Of a DNA stretch of 64,000 nucleotides, positions 12,101-22,467 are shown piece after piece (position 1 is the first letter of the stretch; each line of letters starts with the position of its first letter). The position numbers and the translations under genes were made by a program. The stretch spans positions 1,302,001-1,366,000 of the forward strand of contig WACJ01000523.1 of NCBI GenBank assembly GCA_008973525.1, given 5' to 3'. This stretch comes from Stenopsyche tienmushanensis (lineage: Eukaryota; Arthropoda; Insecta; Trichoptera; Stenopsychidae). The notes under the pieces were generated by a model. The model made no database searches. It was not told where the DNA came from and saw only the letters and a list, made by a program, of their open reading frames with translations.

Positions 12101-15100
12101 AAAATTGAGCGTCCTTATAGAAAGACCCTGTATGACCCAATTTCTGTTTGTGCTTACTGTGCATTCATTTCATTTTCTATATTTTAATTGTAAACGCATT
12201 TAAGAATTGCAGATCATTTTGATAGGTGCAATTAGCAATATCTATAATTGTGACTGAACATTAGAAAGCGATACCGTCTGAGTCCGCAGCGCATTGCTTC
12301 GTATTTGAAGATCATTTGCGCTCGGTTGAAGATCAATCTGTCTTTAAAATTTTGTAATATTTAAATTCAATTACAGAAATGATGCTCTGTATAAAGCGAC
12401 GACCAGTTCAACACCAGCGACGACGACGACAACTTCGACGACCACCACAGCGCCACCCCCAACGCGACCTCGCCCAGCTCATAGAAGAAGGCCGGGAAGG
12501 AGAAGGCGTCCACAATACGACTTTTATGATGATGATTATTTTGCGCCAGCCGATGATGAAGAATATTATGAAGATGACAGGTATTTCATTAGAATCATTG
12601 CCGTTGTGAATTTAAGGATCAAAATTTGATTGTTTCGATTGATCGTTTCAGACGACCGTATAATGAGGGAAGGTCTAACGGAAGAGGAAGAAAGCGCCCG
12701 AGACCTTTCCAAAGAAGACCTGCGTTCGATGAATATGAAGACGATAGGTATATCTATGAAAATGTAAGCTGTTGCATATTTCGATTAATGATCTAATTGG
12801 ATGTTTATAATTTTAGATATGACCGTCGACAAGAAGGTAGACCTAGAGATAAAGACGAAGATAATAGACGGCCGTATGATCGACCGAGAAAACCAACTCG
12901 TAGACCATCTGCAGAGAGAGAAAGACAAGACGATAGAAAGCCATACGCTGATGACGATAGATCTTTCGACAGAAACAGGAAAAATAAACCGTCCGACGAG
13001 AAGAGATCGAATTCCGACGACTACGATCGAAGACCTTTCGATGATGACAGAAGAAGCTATGATCGTCCGAGGCGCCCATTCAGAGACGACGATAGACCTG
13101 CAAGAGACGAATCGCCCAAAGACGAACCCTATTCGAAAGATGAAAGATTCCGGGATGATAAACCGTCTCGCGAAAGACCATATCGGGATGAAAAACCACA
13201 GCGCGAACAGAACGAGAGAAGACCCTATCGAGACGATCCTGCATATGATGATGACGATAAACTCTATTCAGATTACAAAGGGAGCAAAAGATCAGAAAAC
13301 GTCGAAACTTCAACGACGTCGTCAACGTTGGTCAAGCCTGCCGGTGGTTCTTTATTCAGCAAACCAAGAATACCTCCGAAGATAGCAAGACCGGTACCTA
13401 TTAGTGAAAAAGAAAAATATAAATATGTTCCATCGTCTTCTTCTAAAGCGCCAGGCGCAAAACCTGTCAGCGATGAAGAATACTATGATGATTATGAGCT
13501 GGAAGACCCCAAAGCGGGACCACCGCCGCCACCTCCGCCTCCGCCCAAATCAAGAGCTAGACCAGATAATAGTGATAAAGATAGATTCAAATCAGCCGTT
13601 GACAGACCGAGATCTGTCCCTGAAAACGATGCCCCAAAGAGATCCCAACCTACCAACAATTTCCAACAAAAAAGACCTGCGCCCCAAGATTCTAAAAGAT
13701 CACAATTTTCCGACGAAGCCAGTTACGACGACTTTGAAGAGCCGCGCGCCAAAAGACCAACCCCTTTGAGAGCGAAAGAGACCGAACCCAGACAGTCCTC
13801 GAGACGAGGACCACCCAAAGTTGAAGAAGAATACTACTACGATGATGAAGAACCCCTCAAAATGAAAGAGACCAGAGAGAGCAACCCACGAACTCGCGGA
13901 AGCTCCAAATACGAAGCTACCGACAACGATAGACTGCCAATTAAGACTGAAAAAGAAACCATATCAACAACGGCCAGCTACAAATCATCGCTTCAAAGGA
14001 ACAACCCTTCAGAAATAGCAACGACTGCCGCGATACCGATCGAGGCCAACTCGAAAGAATCGGACAAAGGCGATAAATCTGATCAAAAGTCCTTCGTCAG
14101 AGTAGTGAAAAGACCGTTCTTGCCATCGAGAGGTGGCAGCCCTTACTTGCCGAGAGGGCTTCAACCTCTGGGCGGGAAGAACTTCAACAAAACGAGTACG
14201 ACGACTACCACGACTTCGACGACGACAGAAAACATAGTGCAACCGGATTACAGCTACGAAGCCGACTACGACATCAAAGATAACAAAGCGACGTTTTACA
14301 AAAGCGGATCATCCGAAGAAATAGTCGAACGGGTGCCGGATCCTGTAGATTTACAGCAAAAAACGAGAGAGTTTAAAGACAGCCAAAAACAATCGCCGTT
14401 CAAAGGAATAGAAGACAGAAGACAATCTTATCTGAATGCGCAAAAAATCGAAAAGGACAGTAAAGAATTCTTATCGACCGCTCCGGAATTGAATTCCGGT
14501 TCGTTCCAATCGGACAAGATCAAAACGTACGAGCAAAACGTACGAAACACTCCAAAACCGGGATCCGTCCAACAGAACAGATACAACAGCGATTACGTCA
14601 AGTCGCCGGATCGCCTGCAAACGTTCAAACCTTCGCCTCAGATCTCGGACCCGTACAAGCCGACCAACAGGCCGTTCCTGCACAAGATTCCAGAAAACAT
14701 ATCCATCAAACAGAACCTGGCCGATTCGATAGAGAGTGACTACGACGTGACGCTCAACGACGCCCTCAATCCGACCATATCGAACTTGCCGCCGATTAGA
14801 AATTTTCCGAGTCCCTTCATAGTCCCGGCGGAAAGGGATTACAGCTTCGGCAGGTTCAGGAACGGCTACAGCGAAGCGGGCACCACCGGTTTCTCAAACT
14901 ATCAGACGAGGACGCCGAACCACGGCGGGAAGTTCGACAATAGCCAAAGATACGTAGGGCACGGTTACTCCAAGAACGACCAGATCGGCGACAGCCTGGC
15001 GTCCGCCTCGGACAGGGTCAACCCGCAAGTGGTCAGCATCAGGACGCCGCAGTCCTTCTTCATCCAGCAGCCGAGGTACTCCTCGAGCTTCTCCGCCGAC

Positions 15101-15166
15101 GAGACCAACTCTGGACTGAGGAGCCACGTGACATACAGACAGGTCGATCTCGGAGACTATGCGTAG
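6156..15166 (+). CDS. CPAP1-type cuticle protein: signal peptide, one ChtBD2, very long charged tail (six exons)
   Basis: Secreted chitin-binding cuticle protein of the CPAP1 type (cuticular protein analogous to peritrophins, one ChtBD2). Exons by frame and splice consensus: 6156 or 6202-6326, 8479-8697, 8772-8905, 12377-12580, 12652-12747, 12817-15166; all boundaries keep frame. If ATG 6156 is used the protein is about 1057 residues. The N-terminus has a hydrophobic signal-like segment (VLAVSFTLFIQA) and a Thr run from ACG repeats. ChtBD2 spans exons 2-3, with six cysteines in FKCDG, LKCQ, HQCLYG, FLCANY, FICHF and VDCVN plus its aromatic residues. The rest is low complexity: poly-Thr, RRRPGRRRR, Asp/Tyr clusters, Arg-Asp-Pro repeats, a nine-Pro run near 13520, then Ser/Pro-rich sequence. 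An acceptor at 6200-6201 fits frame, so the true start may lie in an upstream exon. No enzymatic domain. Chitin binding is known for the family; the tail's role is unknown. Confidence 0.88.
6945..7040. repeat. single end of a mariner-type MITE
   Basis: ACAAGGTGCGGCGGGGAAAC matches the left terminal repeat of the MITE at 49061-49477. Only one end is present here; it lies in intron 1 of the CPAP1-type gene. Confidence 0.45.
7085..7290 (+). repeat. dispersed repeat family C, copy 1
   Basis: Marked by AAGGCGTGCAGTACC, CCATAACACCCATCCTATTC and, 3', TTTGCCGTGGATCTGACT. Five copies are visible (here, 8260, 30725, 43515 and, inverted, 45600). No coding capacity; probably a SINE or MITE. Confidence 0.6.
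8260..8395 (+). repeat. dispersed repeat family C, copy 2
   Basis: Same blocks as 7085-7290 (CATAACACCCATCCTATTC, TTTGCCGTGAGTCTGA), ending about 85 bp before exon 2 of the CPAP1-type gene. Confidence 0.6.
9210..11447 (-). mobile_element. mariner-like element, minus strand, split by a LINE
   Basis: Near-identical terminal inverted repeats: TCATCCAGAAAGTAAGGTTA at 9210-9229 and its reverse complement, with one or two changes, ending at 11447. On the minus strand the right part encodes a fragment with WTRQVPRMLTPKH, the block between the helix-turn-helix and catalytic domains of mariner transposases (about 11140-11100). The left part encodes the C-terminal end RLQKYLDFNGDCVEK (about 9365-9305). 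The middle, with the catalytic triad, is replaced by the plus-strand LINE at about 9435-11070. Non-functional. It lies in the intron between the ChtBD2 and tail exons of the CPAP1-type gene. Confidence 0.75.
9435..11070 (+). mobile_element. R1/Jockey-type LINE, rearranged, inserted in a mariner
   Basis: Plus-strand RT blocks: NLISLVRNYLSDKTVV and AGCK at about 9490-9560, LDDIFELELPTGTEL at about 9605-9650, a YAGDL-like remnant of the YADDL catalytic box at about 10262, SIKLGGVRIPFKDKVTYLGI at about 10440-10500, and a C-terminal Cys/His knuckle (CPC, MDADHIMWTC) at about 10875-10930. About 590 bp at 9650-10240 do not fit the RT order and look like an insert or another LINE's 3' end; it contains conserved-looking CpG-rich sequence but no domain I recognise. 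Several stops; inactive. Confidence 0.7.
11892..12130. mobile_element. 239-bp TA-flanked MITE
   Basis: Begins CAGTCCTACAATAGGGACGC and ends GCGTCCTTATAGAAAGACCCTG, an imperfect terminal inverted repeat, flanked by TA on both sides (11890-11891 and 12131-12132). This is the mariner/Tc1/pogo hallmark. No coding capacity. A lone related end lies at about 48722-48752. Located in the last large intron of the CPAP1-type gene. Confidence 0.7.
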
Positions 15167-15726
15167 GCTTTATGTATAGGCTTTTAAGGTCACAAACGAT
15201 TGCTTCATTCACTTTTTACTTCGACTTTCCTTTTTCATCCATTACAAAATCCAACAACATTTCGATGCAATTTACCTATCGATTGAAAACTGAACGACAA
15301 TCCCTGTTAAGAAGTGCTCACTTAACAACACATTTTGTCGATGAAGAGGATCAAACCTTATTTTCAAAAACTCCTATCATTCTCACGACTGTCGATCGAG
15401 ATTAAGCGACAGAAGTGAAAGAACAAATTGAACAGTGCCATCTATCAGACGGTGTCAAATTTGAATTTTAAAACGGATTCGCGCTGTCATTTCGCAACAA
15501 CTTTAGCGAAATTGCAAAAATTTCAAACGACACAATCCTGTATTATTTATTCATCAATACTATTTATTCTCGGAAGTACAAATTCGAGACAAAACACTCT
15601 TGCGGTGTCGCATTTCTTTTGGCGCAGCACAATTCGAACCGAGAGTGTATGAAGCAATCGCGTCTACTAGTTGTAAATGTACAGTTAAGTGTATGTATGT
15701 AAATTTATTTAATTACCATAACTATT

Positions 15727-15732
15727 AATAAA
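15727..15732 (+). terminator. candidate polyadenylation signal of the CPAP1-type gene
   Basis: AATAAA about 560 bp after the stop codon at 15164-15166, followed by a further AATAAA-like A-rich run to about 15770. Consistent with the 3' end of the large chitin-binding gene. Confidence 0.45.
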
Positions 15733-16116
15733 TTCAAAAAAAACAATAAAACAAAAAATAAAAATATCAAATTGTTTCATTTAATTCCAAGTAAAATATA
15801 AGATAAGTCTTTTTTTGTTATGTTTTCTTGAGTTGTATGATTATATTTGAGCATCTTTCTCAGATCTTTCCTAAGCAACACAAGGATTTTCATCACCGCA
15901 CTATGTAATGAGCTTCATCGCCAAACAAAATTTTGCTTGTAAACAATACTTGAAAACAACATTATAAACGCGTTATTGCAATATATATTTGTCCATGAAT
16001 AAAATTGTACAACCTTCTACTAAAACAAAATGGCTTATATGATTTAAAAAAATGCCATGTGTAAACATTGTATAGTGCTGACATTCAAACGTTACATTTG
16101 GATGATCCTATGCTAT

Positions 16117-16614
16117 TGTTATGTATTCAAAACTTGTTATAATTTAATTCAATTGTGTAAACCAATTAAGGTAATATTGGGGTTAGGCGTTTGTCATCGC
16201 CTTCGGCAACTCGTGGATGATCGGGTTCTCCCACTCCTAAACCACGAGCAACGGCCTATATAAAGGGCTGCATTGCAATCCTCACTTTCTTCCATTATTC
16301 ATTCCACACACTCTCTCTCTTTGGAGCTCTGCTCCCCGAGCCGTTGACGGTATTTATAGACTCCGAGTCGCCGTCAAGTCGTGCCCACAAATAATTCGTT
16401 ATTTGTTCGTAATTTCTTCCTTTTACTTAGGTTTCCATTATCTCGATCGAGTTGCTCAACTATTCAGTTGTTTAATACATTTATTATTGTATTTTGTTAA
16501 TTTTTTTTACATCATCCAGACAATAAATCACTTCGTTACAATAATTCTGTTTTTTAATAATTGCAATATCCATCGTCGAGTAATACATACGTCTCCGAAG
16601 AAAAATACGTAACA
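16117..16614 (+). repeat. 5' LTR of the gypsy-type element
   Basis: 498 bp, starts TGTTATG and ends CGTAACA. Contains a TATATAAA box at about 16257-16264 in the plus orientation. Confidence 0.93.
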
Positions 16615-16619
16615 ACAAC

Positions 16620-16638
16620 TGGTGTCAGGAAGCGGGAT
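16620..16638 (+). other. primer-binding site of the gypsy-type element
   Basis: TGGTGTCAGGAAGCGGGAT, five bases after the 5' LTR. It resembles the tRNA-Leu-type site (TGGTGTCAGAAG...) used by several insect LTR elements; the tRNA assignment is from recall, not a search. Confidence 0.6.
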
Positions 16639-17227
16639 ACGCAGCAGGAACATCGTCATTGATTCACATTCTACCCTCAATTCTCGTTGGACGGAACAAG
16701 ATTTCTTCTCGTCATTTTGACGATCGTCGCCAATCTCACCGATCCCCGGAATCCAGCAGGAGAACATCAATTTCGTTGGTGGACTTCAGTCCTTTAAACG
16801 TGCAAGTACCTACATTTCAAACGTACAAGTACCTACATCTCGATGTCAACCCTGATATGACATCGAAATTCATATCTATAAATTCTTAATATCGCAAAAC
16901 CCTATGAAGATTCGCTGTCTCCTCTCCACAACGATTGGAGGAGAAGAAGAAGACACCAAGGAACTGCATCAACAAGAATTCAACAGTAAGCAGATAAAAA
17001 ACTGATTATACAATAATTATTATCGTCATCCTTCATTTATATTCTATTTTGTAATCGTAATATCGAATCTCGAGATACATATTCTTACAAAAATTATGCC
17101 TACCTTCAACGGTGAACAAAAATTTGCTATCAATTCAAACAACTGCAACGTTGTCATTGAATTATTCGGACGCGCTTAAAACTATTATTCTTATATTATA
17201 ATTCTATAATATTTTAAATATCTCATA

Positions 17228-17659
17228 ATGGCAAACCTTTCGCTTGAAACTCTAATGGATCTCGTAACATCTTTCGACGGAGAAAAAGACTTAAATTCAT
17301 ATCTAATAAACTGCGATACCGTCATTAACCTCTGCCCAGACGACCTTAAATATATTATTTTGAAATATAAAATTCGTTGCTTAACCGGAGAAGCAAGATA
17401 TAACATATCAAACTTTACGTTTAAAAATTATCAGGAGTTCAAGGCGCACCTAATCGCCGCATTCGGAGAAAGTACAACTAATATACGCGCGCCAAATTAC
17501 CACAAAGAAACACGTACGCAAAATAGTAATTTAAAACATGACTCGAAAATATATCAGCTTACGCCGCGAAATAATAGCCAATATCAAAATCGGTTTTATT
17601 CCAATAAATTAAATCAAGACAATTATTCAAACTACCCGCATTATGTTCTAAGCGTTTAA
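17228..17659 (+). CDS. gag-like protein of the gypsy-type element, truncated
   Basis: A 143-residue open frame after a 590-bp leader. It begins MANLSLETLMDLVTSFDGEK, and includes a CDTVINLCP segment and a KIRCLTGEAR segment, the usual layout of the N-terminal gag domain of 17.6/gypsy-type elements. The frame ends after about 143 residues without a CCHC zinc knuckle, far shorter than an intact gag, and the following sequence has many stops. An Asn/Gln/Tyr-rich C-terminus precedes the stop. This is the longest frame left in the element and is presumably non-functional for retrotransposition. Confidence 0.7.
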   Translation: MANLSLETLMDLVTSFDGEKDLNSYLINCDTVINLCPDDLKYIILKYKIRCLTGEARYNISNFTFKNYQEFKAHLIAAFGESTTNIRAPNYHKETRTQNSNLKHDSKIYQLTPRNNSQYQNRFYSNKLNQDNYSNYPHYVLSV

Positions 17660-18039
17660 ATATTTAAACGCTTAGAAAAACAAAAATTTAAATTAAAACA
17701 TAATTTAATCATTCCATTTTAGCAAAATTGCTACTCAATCGGATCTCTCTACTAAATATCGACACGGAATCCAATACGAATAAAATACACGAAATCTAGC
17801 GAATTTCTTACAATTCCAATTAATAACTTTAAATATTGAAGAAATAGATACATCTATCTACCACAAAAATTATATTACATATCGCTAATTAAAATCAATT
17901 CGCTCCATTCTAAAATTGCGTAATAATAACGAACAACGTATTTTAAAGGGAATTAACAACTTATTTAAAGGGGAATAAACTACTCATCAAATCCTATAAA
18001 CACACTAGGGAGTGTTGTACTACGATTTCAAATTTCAAC

Positions 18040-18600
18040 AATATTGCTCAACATAAAACTCATGTGATTCACAACGACATCAATAGCATAACCATTCTAC
18101 GGACTATTGGGCCTCGATTTCCTTAAGGCTATATATAAAAAAAGCCACGATCAATTACAAAAATTATCACCTAATTATTGGGAATAATTACATTCCTATT
18201 CGTCACGATAAAACCACGAACCATTTATGTATTAAAACCTAGATTTCAGACTTTAATCGAACTCGATATTCTGAATCCTGAAATTAAGGAAAGAATAATT
18301 CATCAACAACTACAAACTATTAGATCATTCTCATAACAAAAAACTGGTTTCAATTAATTACTAACGAAAAAAAAATATTAACAAAAATCAGAACTTCTCA
18401 TTTAAATCAGGAAGAAGCAACCTCGCTATTAACCACATGCACTGAGTTTAACAAAATATTTCATCTAGATGGTGACACTCTATCGCATACAAATTCCATC
18501 ACACATGAAATATCCCTAACGTCACAATCCCCTATGTTTACTAAATCTTATCGTTACCCTGAAATTCATATAAAAATAAATAATTAAATGGAGAATAGCA
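18040..18600 (+). pseudogene. gypsy-type protease end and pre-RT segment, broken
   Basis: GLLGLDFLKAIY at about 18090-18130 matches the end of a gypsy aspartic protease domain. From about 18400 comes a block with TEFNKIFHLDGDTLSHTNS and then SPMFTKSYRYPEIH, the segment before the RT fingers in 17.6/297-like elements. It stops at the solo LTR. Confidence 0.65.
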
Positions 18601-18634
18601 ATCGGAAACGAAATCAGGTAACTGCCGGTAACGT

Positions 18635-19122
18635 TGTAATGTACACCCTATAGCCCTAATCATATATACAATTTCTTAATATTGATAATTGTTTCCATGC
18701 GACCTTTATGATGTGCAAGAAACAATTATCTAATAAACTTTCCATATCTTTGTAAACAAGTTCAATTACCATCAATATCGCAGCATTGTCTATTTGAATT
18801 GATTTCGCCTTATGCACATAAAACATATTTAATTTCCCTTCTTATCAAAAGTAAAAGCACGATGTCGTGAAATTGAACTTGGATCTTTTCTTTGTAATAA
18901 TTTAGTATATAAATGGTTCACAAACCATAAATCATTAGAGTTTAATTTAGAGTTTAACATCGAGTGTTACGGCTGACAGCTAGCGACTAACCGTACTAGT
19001 AAGGGGAATAGTCTGTGTCAGCCCAAACTATCTTGACTCAAATACATTGTAAAGCAGTAAAAATAAATAGTATATATATAAAATATCAATACTTTTATTT
19101 ACAACAACCACCACACGTCACA
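18635..19122 (+). mobile_element. solo LTR of a second retrotransposon
   Basis: 488 bp from TGTAATG to CGTCACA, flanked by a perfect 4-bp duplication ACGT (18631-18634 and 19123-19126). Removing it brings the two flanking pieces of gypsy RT coding together. No sequence similarity to the LTRs of the host element. Confidence 0.72.
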
Positions 19123-19170
19123 ACGTCACTGTCCTTTACCTTGCATATCACAGATATTAGATCAGCTGGG

Positions 19171-20606
19171 CAGTGGCGTAACTAGGTAACCAAGGGCCCT
19201 GGGGCAAATTAAAAAATGGGGCCCCACTGCTATGTAAAGTGATTAGGTTTTATCAAATAAAAATATGAAATATACAAATACTTTAAAAATGCTAAGCTAT
19301 TTAACGCTTTCGCGTGCGCACATCGTCAATCCCTTCGTCGCTGCAGCACATGAGTGCAAATAAACCTCGCTCAACTTAAGCCTCGCGCTGGATTAGTCCT
19401 ATGCCTACCATGCTCCCAGACACAAAAACAAACCATTTACAAAACATGGATCCAAAACATAGAGGAAGGTTATTTGACAACGAACCTAGAGGAACCAAAA
19501 TTGATGCCAGTGTACTTAAATCAATGAATCCATTTCTCCACAAAGGTCATCATGTTTTTATGGACAATTTTTATAATAATATATCATTATCTACTAAATT
19601 ATTAGAAAAAAATACGCATACAACAGGGACATTACGTGCAAATAGAAAAGGAAATCCAGTAGAAATAACAAAGAAGAAAATTAAAAAGGGAGAACACATA
19701 TAGTTAAGAAAAAATAATATATACAAAATCGCACGATACTAGAGATGTATAAAGCATCACAATCAAATATCACTCGCAACTCATCGAAAAAACGAATAGA
19801 TATGGAGTCGTAAAAATAAAGCCCATTGAAATTGTGGAATACAACAAATTTATGGGTGGTGTTGATAGGTCAGACCAACTTTAGAATTTTTCTTTTGAAA
19901 ATTTTAATTTTTTTGTATTTTTTTAATAAACTTATAAAATTGTTGTTAAAAAAAATAAAAATGTTGAGAACAAGTGCTTTCGACTCCCGTTACTCTAATA
20001 CAGAATGATCGACCTTTCATTGTGTGTATTAGCGATGGTTTAAATAGTTTTATTATTAAAAAAATACAATGGTTGAAAATCACTGAAAAGTGTAAAGAAT
20101 ACATTAAAAAAACGTGTAGATCGATTTACTTGATGATAAATGTTTCGGCGGCAATAAAAGTTCGGTCTTATCGCTGGAATGTTATCACCAAAAACGATTA
20201 GTGAAGTGAAGATGCAAACACGAGAGAGAATAACTGACTCGTTGTGTGTTCTGGCGATGGTTTAAGCACTAATACGTATTCATGAATGTCGTCGGCAATC
20301 GGATTCACGGAAACGAGCTAAAATGACGATGCCGCGCGCAAAAGCGTTAAGCTTTTTTTTGTGATTGACAACACTGCCAACCTACAGAAAGAATTTAGGG
20401 GAATTCCTTGGGCATAACTTATGAATTTCTCTCAACTGAGTTGTCATGATTAAAGTGGGGTTGCAACCTGTCAAATTTATTTTGAAAATGGGAGAAATTT
20501 CCAAAAGTTCAGTTCGTTCGAGATTTCTGGTAAGGATTCGAGGGCCCCCTGAGCTTGAGGGCCCCGGGGCACTGCCCCGCCCAGCCCCTTGGTAGCTACG
20601 CCACTG
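19171..20606. mobile_element. hAT non-autonomous element inserted in the RT gene
   Basis: Left end CAGTGGCGTAACTAGGTAAC and right end GGTAGCTACGCCACTG form an inverted repeat. A perfect 8-bp target duplication CAGCTGGG lies at 19163-19170 and 20607-20614, diagnostic of hAT insertion. It interrupts the ILDQLG motif of the gypsy RT. Without the piggyBac inside it, it is only about 390 bp and has no hAT transposase, so it is a MITE. Confidence 0.88.
19305..20346 (+). mobile_element. internally deleted piggyBac-like element inside the hAT MITE
   Basis: Flanked by TTAA on both sides (19301-19304, 20347-20350). The ends are inverted: CGCTTTCGCGTGCGCACATC on the left and, reverse-complemented, CGCTTTTGCGCGCGGCATC on the right. 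Between them is a remnant of piggyBac transposase, 19401-19700, with the segments FMDNFYNNISLSTKLLEK and TTGTLRANRKGNP; further on, KPIEIVEYNKFMGGVDRSDQ at about 19818-19880 carries the last catalytic Asp. Both the N-terminal half and the C-terminal Cys-rich end are missing. Confidence 0.85.
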
Positions 20607-20634
20607 CAGCTGGGACATTTAAAAAAAAATTATG

Positions 20635-20885
20635 ACTCTTGACCTTGCATCAGAGCTTCACCAAATATTTATGTCACTTAAAGACGCTGATAAAACAGTA
20701 TATTCAACTCCATTCGGACATTGTCAACACTCGCGTATGCCTTTCGGGTTGCGAAACGCTCCCGCGACATTCCAGGGGTTAACGAATAATGTTATAACCG
20801 GATTACAATGAGTTAATTGCTTTATTATCTAGATGATATTGTCATTTTCACCGATAATCTGAAATATTATAATAATCAAAAAGTT
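20635..20885 (+). pseudogene. gypsy-type reverse transcriptase core, broken
   Basis: Plus-strand blocks TLDLASELHQI, STPFGH, RMPFGLRNAPATFQ and the catalytic YLDDIVIF (about 20825-20850) follow in correct order with a stop just before the YLDD box. These are textbook Ty3/gypsy RT motifs. Confidence 0.85.
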
Positions 20886-21179
20886 TCATGAAATTTTAAC
20901 GTATCTAAAAACATAATCTTCATAAACTTCGATAATAAAAATAATTTTAAAAAAACACGCATTTCAATATTTCAAAACTCAGTAATCAACAAACCAATTC
21001 TTCTGTTATGTATTGTCAGCAATGCATCCACTTCTGACAACAAACATTTATATTATGGATTTCTTCTTCATCAGTGGTCTTCAAAATTAAAGCGTGTTTA
21101 TCGTTTTGATGTATCTTTATTTTCTTCTTTAGTTATTACAGCAAATACACAATTACAACAGTGACCCGAAGTCTAAGTG

Positions 21180-21590
21180 CTGTCGCAAATGCGGATAGAG
21201 GTTGTAAGAAATGGAGAATAATGCTTAATGTATGAAAGATAGAAGAATATTGTTTAATGTATGAAAGATGGAATGATAATGTTCTGGATCGTCGAGGCTC
21301 CGACTATTTGTAGATTATTGAAGATTCAAAGGTTTAAATGAAAAAGTTCAAAGTTAACTGAACGGTCGATGAGTTGACGATGTTTTCGAAGTTTGATAGG
21401 CATAAAAACGAGTGACAAAGTTTTATCAATCGATCGATAAACATTATAAATACTATTGAACATTAGCCAGACACTTTAAATTGAATACTATTTATAGGAA
21501 TACAGATATGAAACAGGAATAATAGTCTCAATCTGTGGGTTATTAAATTCTGCGTTAAATCCTGGATGGTGAGTACATAACACTTCAATA
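21180..21590. other. possible further insertion between RT and RNase H
   Basis: No gypsy coding is readable here although RT and RNase H motifs resume on either side. The stretch from TGTAAG (21202) to ACATAACA (21584) has LTR-like TG...CA ends, but no target duplication is evident. Left unclassified. Confidence 0.25.
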
Positions 21591-21689
21591 TTCTGATTCA
21601 AATAATCTTATAATAACTTTAAGATGATCTTACTACAGATTCTTCTAATTTAGCTATTAGTTTCTACAAGACTAATAAGCATTAAGCAA

Positions 21690-22400
21690 AAAATCTAACT
21701 ATTTCTTACGAATCGAATTATTAGACCACAGAAAAGAATTACTCGCCATTGTTTGGGCTTGTAAACATTTCCGACCCTATCTATACAGACGGAAATTCTT
21801 CATCATAACTGACCACAAACCTTTGGGCTGGCTTTTTACCTATAAAGACCAAGTTCTCGACTGGTCAGGTGGCGCTTCAATTTGGAGAATTCGATTACGA
21901 AATTAAAAATAAACCGGTAAACAAAACAGCAATGCCAACGCGCTATCTAGAATAAATAGCGACATAAAAACCATAACAAATAGTATTCGCGTAATTAACC
22001 CTCAAATGCATGAACTTATCACGAAATTCTTTCAAAACAAAATAATCAATTTAATACAAAAATAGATGAATCATATACATCCATTTACGAGCAAAATCGT
22101 TATCGCTCATTTAATTCTAATGACAAAAATATATCTAGTATGTGAAAATGTTATTAAGGAAAAATTTGAACACAACAAATTCATAGTTCTGACGAAACAC
22201 TCAGAGAATAAAATTAGGAGACTTAGAATATTTAATGAATAATGTAACTAAGGTTAATAAATAAAAAGAAAAAAAATATTGTCTTCGAAATATAATGGAC
22301 CATATGAAATAATAAAAATTCATAGTCCTTAAATATATCTATTAAAATAAAGAATAAAATAGAAAAAGGTTCATACAGATTTAGTCAAACTCGCTCATTG
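21690..22400 (+). pseudogene. gypsy-type RNase H and integrase C-terminus, broken
   Basis: RNase H: ISYESNY, LLAIVWACKHFRPYLY and FFIITDHKPLGWLF at 21695-21845. Next, a remnant of EFDYEIKNKP and a DALSR-like end at about 21890-21955. Integrase tail: a GPYEIIK-like segment at about 22295-22320 and VHTDLVKLAH at about 22370. The integrase zinc finger and DDE core are absent. Confidence 0.75.
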
Positions 22401-22467
22401 ACTCTTATGCATATATTATGTTATTATCTTCAATAAATTATTGTGAATTATATTTCAAAACCTGTTA

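Noticed and set aside
12801..13385. 194-codon plus-strand frame overlapping the CPAP1-type tail
   Set aside because: It is the +2 frame of a repetitive Arg/Asp-rich coding exon; the splice phase supports only the 12817-15166 frame.
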